Shown here one piece after another: positions 1-6,276 of a stretch of DNA of 7,389 bases; position 1 is the first letter of the stretch, and each line of letters starts with the position of its first letter. The stretch comes from JBBQUP01 sp038212305 (GTDB lineage: Bacteria; Bacteroidota; Bacteroidia; Bacteroidales; Marinilabiliaceae), in the NCBI GenBank assembly GCA_038212305.1, contig JBBQUP010000127.1, positions 1-7,389 of the forward strand, given 5' to 3'. The translations under genes and the position numbers were made by a program. A model generated the notes under the pieces. It was not told the origin of the DNA and searched no databases. It was given only the letters and a program-made list of their open reading frames with translations.

Positions 1-14
1 GGTCGTCGATGTGG

Positions 15-326
15 TTAGCGGCGAATAAGCTGCAAAAACTCCTGCCGAGTGCGGCTATTTTCGCGGAATTCCCCCAGCATCATCGACGTTACCGTGGATG
101 AATGCTGTTTTTGCACCCCACGCATCATCATGCAGAAATGCTGCGCTTCCAGCACCACGCCCACTCCGGCTGCACCCGTCACCTGCTGAATCGCATCGGC
201 AATTTGCTTGGTCATGTTTTCCTGAATCTGCAAACGCCGCGCATACATGTCAGTAATACGCGCAATCTTGGAAAGGCCGATCACCTTACCTTGAGGCAAG
301 TACGTGTTTGCTATTAATCCATACAC
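15..326 (-). CDS. folE: GTP cyclohydrolase I, C-terminal fragment (5'-truncated)
   Basis: GTP cyclohydrolase I turns GTP into 7,8-dihydroneopterin triphosphate, the first step of folate and pterin synthesis, in the cytoplasm. The 103-residue reading frame matches the family's C-terminal part: YLPQGKVIGLSKIARI (9-24), YARRLQIQENMTKQIADAI (28-46), then GVGVVLEAQHFC (54-65), MRGVQKQ and the ending TRQEFLQLIRR. His63 and Cys65 correspond to the HxC that supplies the third zinc ligand. The other two ligands, in the upstream CxxH region, are absent, so the fragment cannot be an active enzyme; full-length FolE is about 200-220 residues. Homology begins at Tyr9 (about position 302). The eight residues before it do not resemble FolE, the only start is a GTG at 324-326, and an in-frame stop lies just upstream (336-338). 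GC content is about 54%, far above the rest of the window. Family assignment is very secure; whether it is a pseudogene or a product of misassembly is open. Confidence 0.85.
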   Translation of the reverse strand: MYGLIANTYLPQGKVIGLSKIARITDMYARRLQIQENMTKQIADAIQQVTGAAGVGVVLEAQHFCMMMRGVQKQHSSTVTSMMLGEFRENSRTRQEFLQLIRR

Positions 327-384
327 TGCAAAAAATCAGAAAATTGTCAAAGAACTTTTGGATTATGGCAAAATTGCCGCATAA
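295..384 (+). CDS. C-terminal tail of an unidentified protein, truncated at the junction
   Basis: A plus-strand frame is open from the junction to a TAA at 382-384. From about 301 it reads YVFAINPYTAKNQKIV followed by KELLDYGKIAA. Codon use and residue mix look like genuine coding sequence, and the AT-rich composition matches the downstream genes. In this frame a TGA lies at 292-294, inside the GC-rich FolE segment, so the frame has no start and loses its upstream part at about 300. The likeliest reading is that this is the 3' end of a native gene lying upstream of pepP, with the rest replaced by the FolE segment. About 28 residues are too few to name a family. Another plus-strand frame is also open here (stop at about 388), but its translation looks less protein-like. 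Seen: the open frame and its stop. Inferred: that it is a real gene end. Confidence 0.42.
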   Translation, partial: GKYVFAINPYTAKNQKIVKELLDYGKIAA

Positions 385-403
385 AATTTAACGAACTATT
401 GTA

Positions 404-434
404 TTTTACAACCACTACAAAAATCATATCTTTA
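404..434 (+). promoter_or_regulatory. Candidate Bacteroidota-type promoter for pepP
   Basis: TTTT at 404-407 and TATCTTTA at 427-434 are 19 bases apart. This resembles the Bacteroidota primary sigma pattern (TTTG, 19-21 bases, TAnnTTTG) with one mismatch in each element. It would start transcription roughly 15-20 bases before the pepP ATG at 458. The A-rich run just before the ATG (about 443-454), with no Shine-Dalgarno sequence, is usual for this phylum. In a 30% GC stretch such matches can arise by chance. Confidence 0.35.
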
Positions 435-457
435 TATAAACCATAAAAAAATAAGCT

Positions 458-1852
458 ATGTTTTCTGTCGAAACTTATAAAAACCGAAGGTTACAACTTC
501 TTCGAAAAGTAAAAAGCGGGATTATTTTAATTACAGGGAATGTTGATTCTCCAATGAATTATTCCGATAATACCTATCATTTTCGACAGGACAGTACATT
601 TCTTTATTTTTTCGGGATTGATTTGCAAAATTTGGTAGGAGTAATTGATGTGGACAACAATCAGGAGATACTTTTTGGTGATGATTTATCGCTCGATTAT
701 ATTATTTGGATGGGTGCACAACCCGCTATGCCTGAGAAAGCTCAATTGGTTGGAGTAAAAGAAACCAAACCATTGAACAGCCTCGTTTCGTTTTTGCAAA
801 AGGCTATCAATCAAAAACGCGAAATTCATTTTACACCTCCTTATCGTGCCGAAAATGTTCTCCGCTTATCGGAGTGGCTATCTATTCCGCATCATCAAGT
901 GATTGAAAAGGCAAGTCTTACATTAATAAATGCCTGTATTTCAATGCGCAGCTTTAAGGAACTTTGCGAAATTGAAGAGATTGAAAAGCAAATGGCCGTA
1001 GGATATAAAATGCATACAACGGCTATGAAAATGGCTCACGAAGGTATATCTGAACAAGAAATTACGGGTGCATTAGAAGGTATCTCAGTTGCTGGTGGAG
1101 GAATGGTTTCGTTTCCGATTATTTGCTCTATTCATGGAGAAATTTTGCATAATCACAACCATTCCAATACGTTAAAAAATGGTCAGCTTCTATTGGTTGA
1201 TGCTGGCTGCGAATCGCCTTTGCATTATGCAACCGACCACACTCGAACAACTCCGGTTGGAGGTAAGTTTACTCAGCAGCAAAAAGATATTTATCAAATT
1301 GTACTCAACGCCAATAATGCAGCACGTAAAGCAACTAAACCAGGAATTCCTTATCACGATGTTCATTTTGTGGCTGCCAGAGTTATTGCCGAAGGACTGA
1401 AATCTCTAGGATTGATGAAAGGTGATATGGATCGGGCATTGATTGAAGGGGCTCACGCACTTTTTTTTCCGCATGGGCTTGGACATATGCTTGGCTTAGA
1501 TGTGCACGACATGGAGGATTATAACGATACACTGGTTGGCTACGATGAAGAGATTCAACGCAGTACTCAGTTTGGATTACGATCGTTGCGATTAGGACGC
1601 CGATTGCACCCCGATTTTGTAATCACCAATGAGCCAGGAGTGTACTTTATTCCCGCTTTTATTGATTCTTGGAAAGGACAAAACAAGCTATCGGAATATA
1701 TTAATTATAGCGAAGTTGAGAAATATCGAAAATTTGGAGGCATTCGATTAGAAGATGATATATTAGTGACACGCAGTGGCTGTCGAATTTTAGGTGATCG
1801 CATTCCTATCGAGATCGAAGATGTTGAGAAAATCGTGAACTTTAATCGATAA
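458..1852 (+). CDS. pepP: Xaa-Pro aminopeptidase P (M24B metallopeptidase)
   Basis: This predicted cytoplasmic di-metal exopeptidase removes the N-terminal residue from peptides whose second residue is proline, in peptide turnover. The 464-residue length suits the family. Residues 1 to about 130 form the aminopeptidase P N-terminal domain (SPMNYSDNTYHFRQDSTFLYF region, 31-51). The pita-bread catalytic domain follows from about 175. All five expected metal ligands are visible: Asp248 in LLVDAGCE, Asp260 in YATDHTRT, His343 in HGLGHMLGLDVHD, Glu392 in TNEPGVYF and Glu432 in IRLEDDILVT. His231 and His350 fit the conserved proton-shuttle and substrate-binding histidines. No signal peptide is seen. 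The ATG at 458 is preceded by an A-rich stretch and gives the MFSVETYKNRR start I would expect of Bacteroidota members. The next gene starts 4 bases after the stop, so the two are probably co-transcribed. The family is firm; prolidase is less likely given the N-terminal domain. Confidence 0.95.
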   Translation: MFSVETYKNRRLQLLRKVKSGIILITGNVDSPMNYSDNTYHFRQDSTFLYFFGIDLQNLVGVIDVDNNQEILFGDDLSLDYIIWMGAQPAMPEKAQLVGVKETKPLNSLVSFLQKAINQKREIHFTPPYRAENVLRLSEWLSIPHHQVIEKASLTLINACISMRSFKELCEIEEIEKQMAVGYKMHTTAMKMAHEGISEQEITGALEGISVAGGGMVSFPIICSIHGEILHNHNHSNTLKNGQLLLVDAGCESPLHYATDHTRTTPVGGKFTQQQKDIYQIVLNANNAARKATKPGIPYHDVHFVAARVIAEGLKSLGLMKGDMDRALIEGAHALFFPHGLGHMLGLDVHDMEDYNDTLVGYDEEIQRSTQFGLRSLRLGRRLHPDFVITNEPGVYFIPAFIDSWKGQNKLSEYINYSEVEKYRKFGGIRLEDDILVTRSGCRILGDRIPIEIEDVEKIVNFNR

Positions 1853-1856
1853 CAAC

Positions 1857-2534
1857 TTGAACCAGATTGATATAGCAAAGTTAATTGAGCATTTCGAACA
1901 ATATGCCAAAGAAAAGCTTAAAGACATAGATTCGGGACACGACTATCAACATGCTCTTCGAGTTCGAAAAGCTGCTCTCGAAATTGCTGCCATTGAAGGA
2001 GGTGATTTAGTAATTATTGAGTTATCCTCCTTGCTTCACGATTGTATTGATTCAAAGTTCTTCGATAGTAAAAAGGAACTTCAACTTATTAATGATGCTC
2101 TACTATCTGAACATCTCGATGATGAATCTTGCATTCGAATATTGCATGTTATTGAAAATATTTCTTTCACATCGCAAAAATCTGGAGTTGATAGCAGTAG
2201 TTTAGAGGTGCAAATTGTTCGCGATGCTGATCGGTTAGATGCACTTGGTGCTATTGGAATTGCACGTACCTTTAATTATGGAGGATTTAAAAAGCGGATT
2301 TTTTTCGATGAAAATATATTTCCAGCCAATTATCCCGAATCAACGGAGCCTACAATCAACCATTTTTTCGAAAAATTATTTCGTTTAAAAGATATGATGC
2401 ATACTCAAACAGCTAGGCAGGTGGCTATAGCGCGACATTTATATCTGTATGAGTTTCTGAAACAATTTTTTTCGGAATGGCAATTCAAATCTAAAATCAA
2501 CCAATTAAAATGGATATCACTCATTCCTGATTAG
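1857..2534 (+). CDS. HD-domain metal-dependent phosphohydrolase (YedJ-like)
   Basis: A 225-residue soluble protein of the HD superfamily, whose members hydrolyse phosphate esters, often of nucleotides; the substrate here cannot be read from sequence. The metal-binding signature is complete and in order: His32 in GHDYQHALRVRKAA, His61-Asp62 in SSLLHDCID, and Asp123 in VRDADRLDALGAIGIARTF. The last stretch is characteristic of the YedJ-like subgroup. Residues 140-225 are helical and mostly charged, with no membrane segment. The start is TTG at 1857: no in-frame ATG occurs before residue 180, and all conserved motifs lie downstream of it. Only 4 bases separate it from the pepP stop, so translation is probably coupled to pepP. 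No link between the two activities is evident beyond co-expression. The superfamily is certain; the physiological role is unknown. Confidence 0.88.
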   Translation: MNQIDIAKLIEHFEQYAKEKLKDIDSGHDYQHALRVRKAALEIAAIEGGDLVIIELSSLLHDCIDSKFFDSKKELQLINDALLSEHLDDESCIRILHVIENISFTSQKSGVDSSSLEVQIVRDADRLDALGAIGIARTFNYGGFKKRIFFDENIFPANYPESTEPTINHFFEKLFRLKDMMHTQTARQVAIARHLYLYEFLKQFFSEWQFKSKINQLKWISLIPD

Positions 2535-2561
2535 GGTGGTTCATTAGTTTACTTAAATTTG
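2531..2561 (+). promoter_or_regulatory. Candidate promoter for the class A PBP gene
   Basis: TAAATTTG at 2554-2561 matches the Bacteroidota -7 pattern TAnnTTTG exactly. TTAG at 2531-2534 lies 19 bases upstream, in the place of the -33 TTTG, with one mismatch. The -33 element overlaps the stop of the HD gene. A start site a few bases after 2561 would put the TTG at 2559 inside the promoter and leave a short leader before the ATG at 2592. This supports the ATG as the PBP start and suggests the gene can be transcribed independently of pepP. Confidence 0.45.
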
Positions 2562-2591
2562 CATCTTCTTACTAAGTTGATTTCTGTTTTT

Positions 2592-4937
2592 ATGGCAAAA
2601 AAAGGTAATAGTGCAGGTTCACAAGCCACCACTTCTAAACAAATAGCTCTTTGGGCATTAAAAATAAGCGGTGTAGTTTTAGGGATTTTCTTTTTGTTAG
2701 TTTTATTTGTTTACATCGGATTGTTTGGAAAACTGCCCAATACCAATACGCTTAAACGAATTGATAACCATAATGCTTCGCTCGTTTATTCCATTGATGG
2801 AAAAATTATGGGAGGGTATTACCTTGAAAACCGACAAACAGTTGCTAATAAAGAGATTTCGAAATATGTAAAAAATGCTTTAGTTGCCACCGAAGACAGT
2901 CGGTTTTTTGAGCACAATGGGTTGGATTTTATGAGTTTGGGACGAGTACTCGTTAAAACGGTATTGTTTGGCGATAAAAAACAAGGCGGTGGAAGTACTA
3001 TTAGTCAGCAATTAGCTAAAAATCTTTTCCCCAGAAAAAAGATGGGTTTTGTGTCAATGCCCATAAATAAAATTCGAGAAGCTTTTATTGCTAGTCGATT
3101 AGAAAAGACATTCTCAAAAGAGGAAATCCTTGGTTTATACTTAAATACAGTGCCTTTTGGCGAAGATGTTTATGGAATTGAAGCTGCTTCTCAACGTTTT
3201 TTCAATAAAAAATCTAAGTTTTTAAATCCCGCCGAAGCAGCAACTTTAGTTGGCATGCTAGCTGCAAACACGGCTTATAATCCTCGATTAAATCCTGAAA
3301 AGTCAACCGATAGGCGAAACATCGTTCTTTCGCGAATGGTGGTTAATGAAAAATTAACCGAAAACGAAGGAAATAAATGGAAAGCCGAACCCATGCGAAT
3401 TTCCTACAATCGAATTGATTTTAATACAGGTTTAGCTCCTTATTTTCGCGAGAAAATTCGAATTCGGGTACAAGAAATTCTCAGTGATAAATATGGCAAT
3501 GATTATGATGTTTATACCGATGGGTTAAGGATTTATACCACCATCGATTCGCGCCTGCAGACTTATGCAGAAGCATCCGTAAAACAACAAATGGAAATTA
3601 TTCAAAAAGAGTTTGATGTACATTGGAAAAATAAATCACCTTGGGCACAGTCGCCTAATATTTATCGTAACGAATTGATAAATTCATCTCGTTTTAAAGA
3701 GTACCGTGATCAAGGAATGACTGATGCACAGGCTCAACAGGAGATGAAGAAGAAAATAAAAATGCATGTTTATTCTGCTTCAGGCTATGCCAACGTTAAT
3801 ATGAGTCCAGCCGATTCAATAGCTTATTATTTAAAGCAACTAAATGTAGGATTTTTTGCGCTGGATGCTAAAAATGGACATATTTTGGCTTGGGTAGGAG
3901 GTGCCGATCACAGATCATTCCCATACGACCATGTTACTTCTACACGGCAAGTGGGATCGACATTTAAACCATTTGTTTATGCGGCTGCCTTAGTAAAAGG
4001 TTTTGAGCCTTGCGATTTTTTCAGCAATGAACAACGGGTTTATAGCGACTATCAAAATTGGTCGCCAAAGAATTCTGATGGTGATCAAGAAGGGTACTAC
4101 TCTTTAAAGGGAGGGTTGGCAAACTCTGTGAATACCGTATCGGCCGAATTAATTGTACGAACGGGTCCGAGAGATGTGGTTGATTTGGCGGAGAAAATGG
4201 GAGTTACGTCTAAAATACCCGTTTTACCATCTATTGCTTTAGGGGCGGTGGATATTTCGTTATACGATATGGTATCAGCCTACTCACCTTTTATTAATTA
4301 CGGGCAAAAAATTGAGCCTCTCGGACTATTGAGAATTGAAGATAAAAACGGTAAGGTTTTGTATAAAGATGCATCAGTAAGAAAGGATGAGTTAGTTTTA
4401 GATCCTGATGTCTCGCGCATGATAGTTGAAATGCTTAAAGGTGTTGTTGACAATGGTACTGGAAAATCGTTGCGATCAGTTTTTGCATTAACAACCGATT
4501 TAGGTGGAAAAACCGGTACAACTCAAAACAATTCCGATGGTTGGTTTATTGGATTTACACCTCGATTAGTTGCCGGAGCTTGGGTGGGCAACGACAATCC
4601 AGCTATTCGATGGAGGTCAACTTCACTGGGGCAGGGTGCACACACAGCACTACCCATTTTTGCGAGATTTTTAAAAAAGGTTGAGAACGATCCGCGTTTT
4701 GGTATCTATACCGATAATTCGTTTTCTCCTTTGCCTGATTATTTGGCTTCAAGAATGCAATGTCCTGATTTTACCCTCGATGATCCTAATAGTAAAAATG
4801 TGTTCGAGAAATTATTTGGTCGCCGCGATAAGTCCGATAGTCCCAGTGTTCGTAATTCATCGTCCGATTCGCCATCGCCCGAAGAACATCGCAATTTATT
4901 GGATCGTATGAAGGATTTATTTCGCAAAAAGGATTAG
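2592..4937 (+). CDS. Class A penicillin-binding protein (PBP1A-type, GT51 glycosyltransferase and transpeptidase)
   Basis: This bifunctional peptidoglycan synthase polymerises lipid II into glycan strands and cross-links their stem peptides at the outer face of the inner membrane. Numbering from the ATG gives 781 residues: a short basic cytoplasmic tail, one membrane helix (about 22-43), then GT51 (about 65-240). GT51 carries the catalytic Glu101 in ATEDSRFFEHNGLD, GGGSTISQQLAKNL (132-145) and KEEILGLYLNTVPFG (176-190). A polar linker (about 330-415) leads to the transpeptidase: SxxK at Ser456-Lys459 (RQVGSTFKP), SxN at Ser512-Asn514 and KTG at 640-642. The last ~45 residues are charged and serine-rich, without a recognised domain. 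Every catalytic motif is intact. The frame can be extended to a TTG at 2559, but that codon sits in a likely promoter and the ATG gives the usual MAKK-type start. No partner gene is adjacent. Confidence 0.95.
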   Translation: MAKKGNSAGSQATTSKQIALWALKISGVVLGIFFLLVLFVYIGLFGKLPNTNTLKRIDNHNASLVYSIDGKIMGGYYLENRQTVANKEISKYVKNALVATEDSRFFEHNGLDFMSLGRVLVKTVLFGDKKQGGGSTISQQLAKNLFPRKKMGFVSMPINKIREAFIASRLEKTFSKEEILGLYLNTVPFGEDVYGIEAASQRFFNKKSKFLNPAEAATLVGMLAANTAYNPRLNPEKSTDRRNIVLSRMVVNEKLTENEGNKWKAEPMRISYNRIDFNTGLAPYFREKIRIRVQEILSDKYGNDYDVYTDGLRIYTTIDSRLQTYAEASVKQQMEIIQKEFDVHWKNKSPWAQSPNIYRNELINSSRFKEYRDQGMTDAQAQQEMKKKIKMHVYSASGYANVNMSPADSIAYYLKQLNVGFFALDAKNGHILAWVGGADHRSFPYDHVTSTRQVGSTFKPFVYAAALVKGFEPCDFFSNEQRVYSDYQNWSPKNSDGDQEGYYSLKGGLANSVNTVSAELIVRTGPRDVVDLAEKMGVTSKIPVLPSIALGAVDISLYDMVSAYSPFINYGQKIEPLGLLRIEDKNGKVLYKDASVRKDELVLDPDVSRMIVEMLKGVVDNGTGKSLRSVFALTTDLGGKTGTTQNNSDGWFIGFTPRLVAGAWVGNDNPAIRWRSTSLGQGAHTALPIFARFLKKVENDPRFGIYTDNSFSPLPDYLASRMQCPDFTLDDPNSKNVFEKLFGRRDKSDSPSVRNSSSDSPSPEEHRNLLDRMKDLFRKKD

Positions 4938-5074
4938 ATTATAGAAGAGAGGGAAGCGAAGAAGATCGAAAAAGAAAATAGAATGTTCATCACCCTGAAT
5001 TATCTTATCTATTATTCTTCCTAATTCTGTTTTCATTTTATCAGCTTCTTAATATACAAGGTGTTTTTCTGTTA

Positions 5075-5923
5075 TTATTCGGTGTACCCAAACGATTGGA
5101 ATACTTCTTTTGTGTATGTTTTAGAGATGGGAACAATGGTGGGAGGGATTGTATCCAATTCAATAAATAAGCCATCTTTTTCTTTTCTTACGAGTTTAAT
5201 TTTATCAATATTAATCAAGTAAGATCTATGACAACGAATTATCCCGTAAATAGTTAGCTCTTTCTCTAGCTTCTTGAGCGTGTTTCGCAGTAAGTGTTTT
5301 GATGTTTTTTCGTTGGTGTGATAATAAATGGTGGAGTAATTATCGCTTCCCTGAATGTACAGTATGTCGTTGGGTTTAATTGAAATGCGCAAGGTTCCTT
5401 TCTCATCTCTAAAAGGAATAAATGTTTTTGTTGGCAAAATATCGGGGTTCTCTGATATGGCAGTTAGTTTATCGCTTTTCTCAAGCCACGAGAAATAAAG
5501 CCACAAAACCGAATAGGGAAGCAATAATACCAACGATGTGTTTAAAATTGATTTCCCAAATGCGGTTTGAATTGGTCTGGCATCAGAAAGAAAGAATAAT
5601 TCGTATACGGTATAGAATAGTGCCATGCTAACGACTTCAATTCCAACCCAAATTAAATAATCTAAAATACTAAGAACTTTACCTCTTTTGGTAATCTGAT
5701 ACATGATTATTCGGCTAATGGCAACAACCATCATCCCGGTTAAAATAATCAAACTCGATAATAAAAACAGATCCCACTCTTTTGTGATATTTAAAAAACT
5801 TTTAATTCCAAAAGGCGCATAGATATTTACGAATATTAAGGCAAAAAATGCGGTAAAGAATATTAATCGAAGAATATTCTTTTTCTCGGTTAAATAGTGA
5901 GGAAGTTTTTGGCTCAAATTCAT
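5075..5923 (-). CDS. Membrane-anchored LytTR-family transcriptional regulator
   Basis: A 282-residue protein with four predicted membrane helices (about 17-35, 52-72, 87-110, 126-146) and a C-terminal LytTR DNA-binding domain (about 178-278). The domain shows ILYIQGSDNYSTIYY (187-201), LLRNTLKKLEKEL (211-223), the signature IIRCHRSYLINIDKI (228-242) and a final VPISKTYTKEV (264-274). LytTR proteins such as AgrA and AlgR usually have a receiver domain. This one has none, an arrangement common in Bacteroidota, where the membrane part may sense an envelope signal or interact with a partner. No histidine kinase gene is next to it, so it may act alone. The ATG at 5921-5923 is preceded by no Shine-Dalgarno sequence. 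It converges on the PBP gene, 137 bases away. A 20-bp-period direct repeat upstream is a candidate self-regulatory site. Targets and signal are unknown. Confidence 0.9.
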   Translation of the reverse strand: MNLSQKLPHYLTEKKNILRLIFFTAFFALIFVNIYAPFGIKSFLNITKEWDLFLLSSLIILTGMMVVAISRIIMYQITKRGKVLSILDYLIWVGIEVVSMALFYTVYELFFLSDARPIQTAFGKSILNTSLVLLLPYSVLWLYFSWLEKSDKLTAISENPDILPTKTFIPFRDEKGTLRISIKPNDILYIQGSDNYSTIYYHTNEKTSKHLLRNTLKKLEKELTIYGIIRCHRSYLINIDKIKLVRKEKDGLFIELDTIPPTIVPISKTYTKEVFQSFGYTE

Positions 5924-5953
5924 AATTAAGAGGGGTCTTCATTTTCTTGAAAG

Positions 5954-5988
5954 TAAAAATAACAATTTTAAACCATTTTCAATTCAAA
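5954..5988 (-). promoter_or_regulatory. Weak candidate promoter for the lytTR gene
   Basis: Read on the minus strand, TATTTTTA (5954-5961) resembles TAnnTTTG with one mismatch, and TTTG (5985-5988) is an exact -33 element. The 23-base spacing is longer than the usual 19-21. Transcription would begin about 20-25 bases before the ATG. The match is imperfect in AT-rich DNA, so this is tentative. Confidence 0.22.
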
Positions 5989-5989
5989 A

Positions 5990-6019
5990 TTCTTACCCCT
6001 CGATAAAACTTTTTACCCC
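5990..6019. repeat. Two 10-base direct repeats, 20-base period, upstream of lytTR (possible operator)
   Basis: TTCTTACCCC (5990-5999) and TTTTTACCCC (6010-6019) differ at one position and are spaced 20 bases start to start, about two helical turns. LytTR proteins bind pairs of short direct repeats on one face of the helix with a period of about 21 bases. The pair lies 67-96 bases upstream of the lytTR start and directly upstream of its candidate -33 element, where an activator could bind. The repeats do not match the classical LytTR motif, so self-regulation is inference. Confidence 0.35.
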
Positions 6020-6164
6020 ATATTTGACAATTTCAACCCAATGAGAGCTCTACAATCCCATAAGTTTGACAGTTGGAAAAAACTTTAGTTTGTTTGCAGT
6101 GTCATAAAACGATATGTATAACATTCAAAATAACAAACCCCAAGTGGTTGTTCATTTTCTTCAT

Positions 6165-6182
6165 GGGGAGCAACGGCTCCCC
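6165..6182. other. GC-rich perfect hairpin (possible terminator or RNA element)
   Basis: GGGGAGC (6165-6171) and GCTCCCC (6176-6182) form a 7-bp perfect stem with the 4-base loop AACG, in DNA otherwise about one-third GC. On the plus strand it is followed by TTTCATCTTT, an interrupted T-rich run that could act as a weak terminator. On the minus strand no T-run follows. No known plus-strand gene ends here, so the hairpin may close a small untranslated transcript or be an RNA structural element. Confidence 0.4.
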
Positions 6183-6218
6183 TTTCATCTTTAGTAATAT
6201 ATTGAAATTATAAGTCAA

Positions 6219-6252
6219 AAAAAGCCACCAAATTTTGTATTGGTGGCTTTTT
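6219..6252 (-). terminator. Rho-independent terminator of manC
   Basis: A 13-bp perfect stem pairs 6219-6231 with 6240-6252 around an 8-base loop. The core is GCCACCAA / TTGGTGGC, flanked by A and T runs. It begins 25 bases after the manC stop. Read on the minus strand the stem runs into seven consecutive Ts, as expected of an intrinsic terminator. Read on the plus strand it also ends in a T-rich run, so it may work in both directions. Confidence 0.88.
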
Positions 6253-6276
6253 ATTTATTTTTAATTTAATGTGTTG

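Larger units (their letters stand above)
5924..6276. other. Non-coding interval between lytTR and manC
   Basis: These 353 AT-rich bases hold no convincing gene. From left to right I see a weak minus-strand promoter candidate, a 10-base direct repeat with 20-base period, two TTTGACA heptamers 42 bases apart (6023-6029 and 6065-6071), a 26-codon plus-strand frame judged non-coding (6114-6194), a GC-rich hairpin, and a strong terminator closing manC. The terminator separates the two minus-strand genes, so lytTR most likely has its own promoter in this interval. Confidence 0.6.

Noticed and set aside
102..317. 71-codon plus-strand frame across the left-end segment
   Set aside because: It lies opposite the clearly recognisable FolE frame and its translation is histidine-rich with no family resemblance.
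1179..1400. 73-codon plus-strand frame inside pepP
   Set aside because: Out-of-frame shadow of the pepP catalytic domain, where the metal-ligand motifs are intact in the main frame.
2559..2591. Upstream TTG start extending the PBP by 11 residues
   Set aside because: The TTG is part of a good TAnnTTTG promoter match, and the ATG at 2592 gives a typical basic cytoplasmic tail before the membrane helix.
4739..4927. 62-codon minus-strand frame over the PBP C-terminus
   Set aside because: Antisense to the serine-rich PBP tail, with no recognisable product or start signal.
4974..5034. Inverted repeat GAAAATAGAAT / ATTCTGTTTTC between the PBP and lytTR stops, considered as a shared terminator
   Set aside because: The 11-bp stem is nearly all A-T with one G-U pair and a 39-base loop, too weak to call. 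I see no clear terminator in this 137-base convergent gap.
5422..5631. 69-codon plus-strand frame opposite the LytTR gene
   Set aside because: Antisense shadow of the regulator's membrane domain and linker.
6114..6194. 26-codon plus-strand frame starting ATG TAT AAC, containing the GC-rich hairpin
   Set aside because: No ribosome-binding context, no downstream gene it could act as leader for, and its second half is dictated by the hairpin palindrome.
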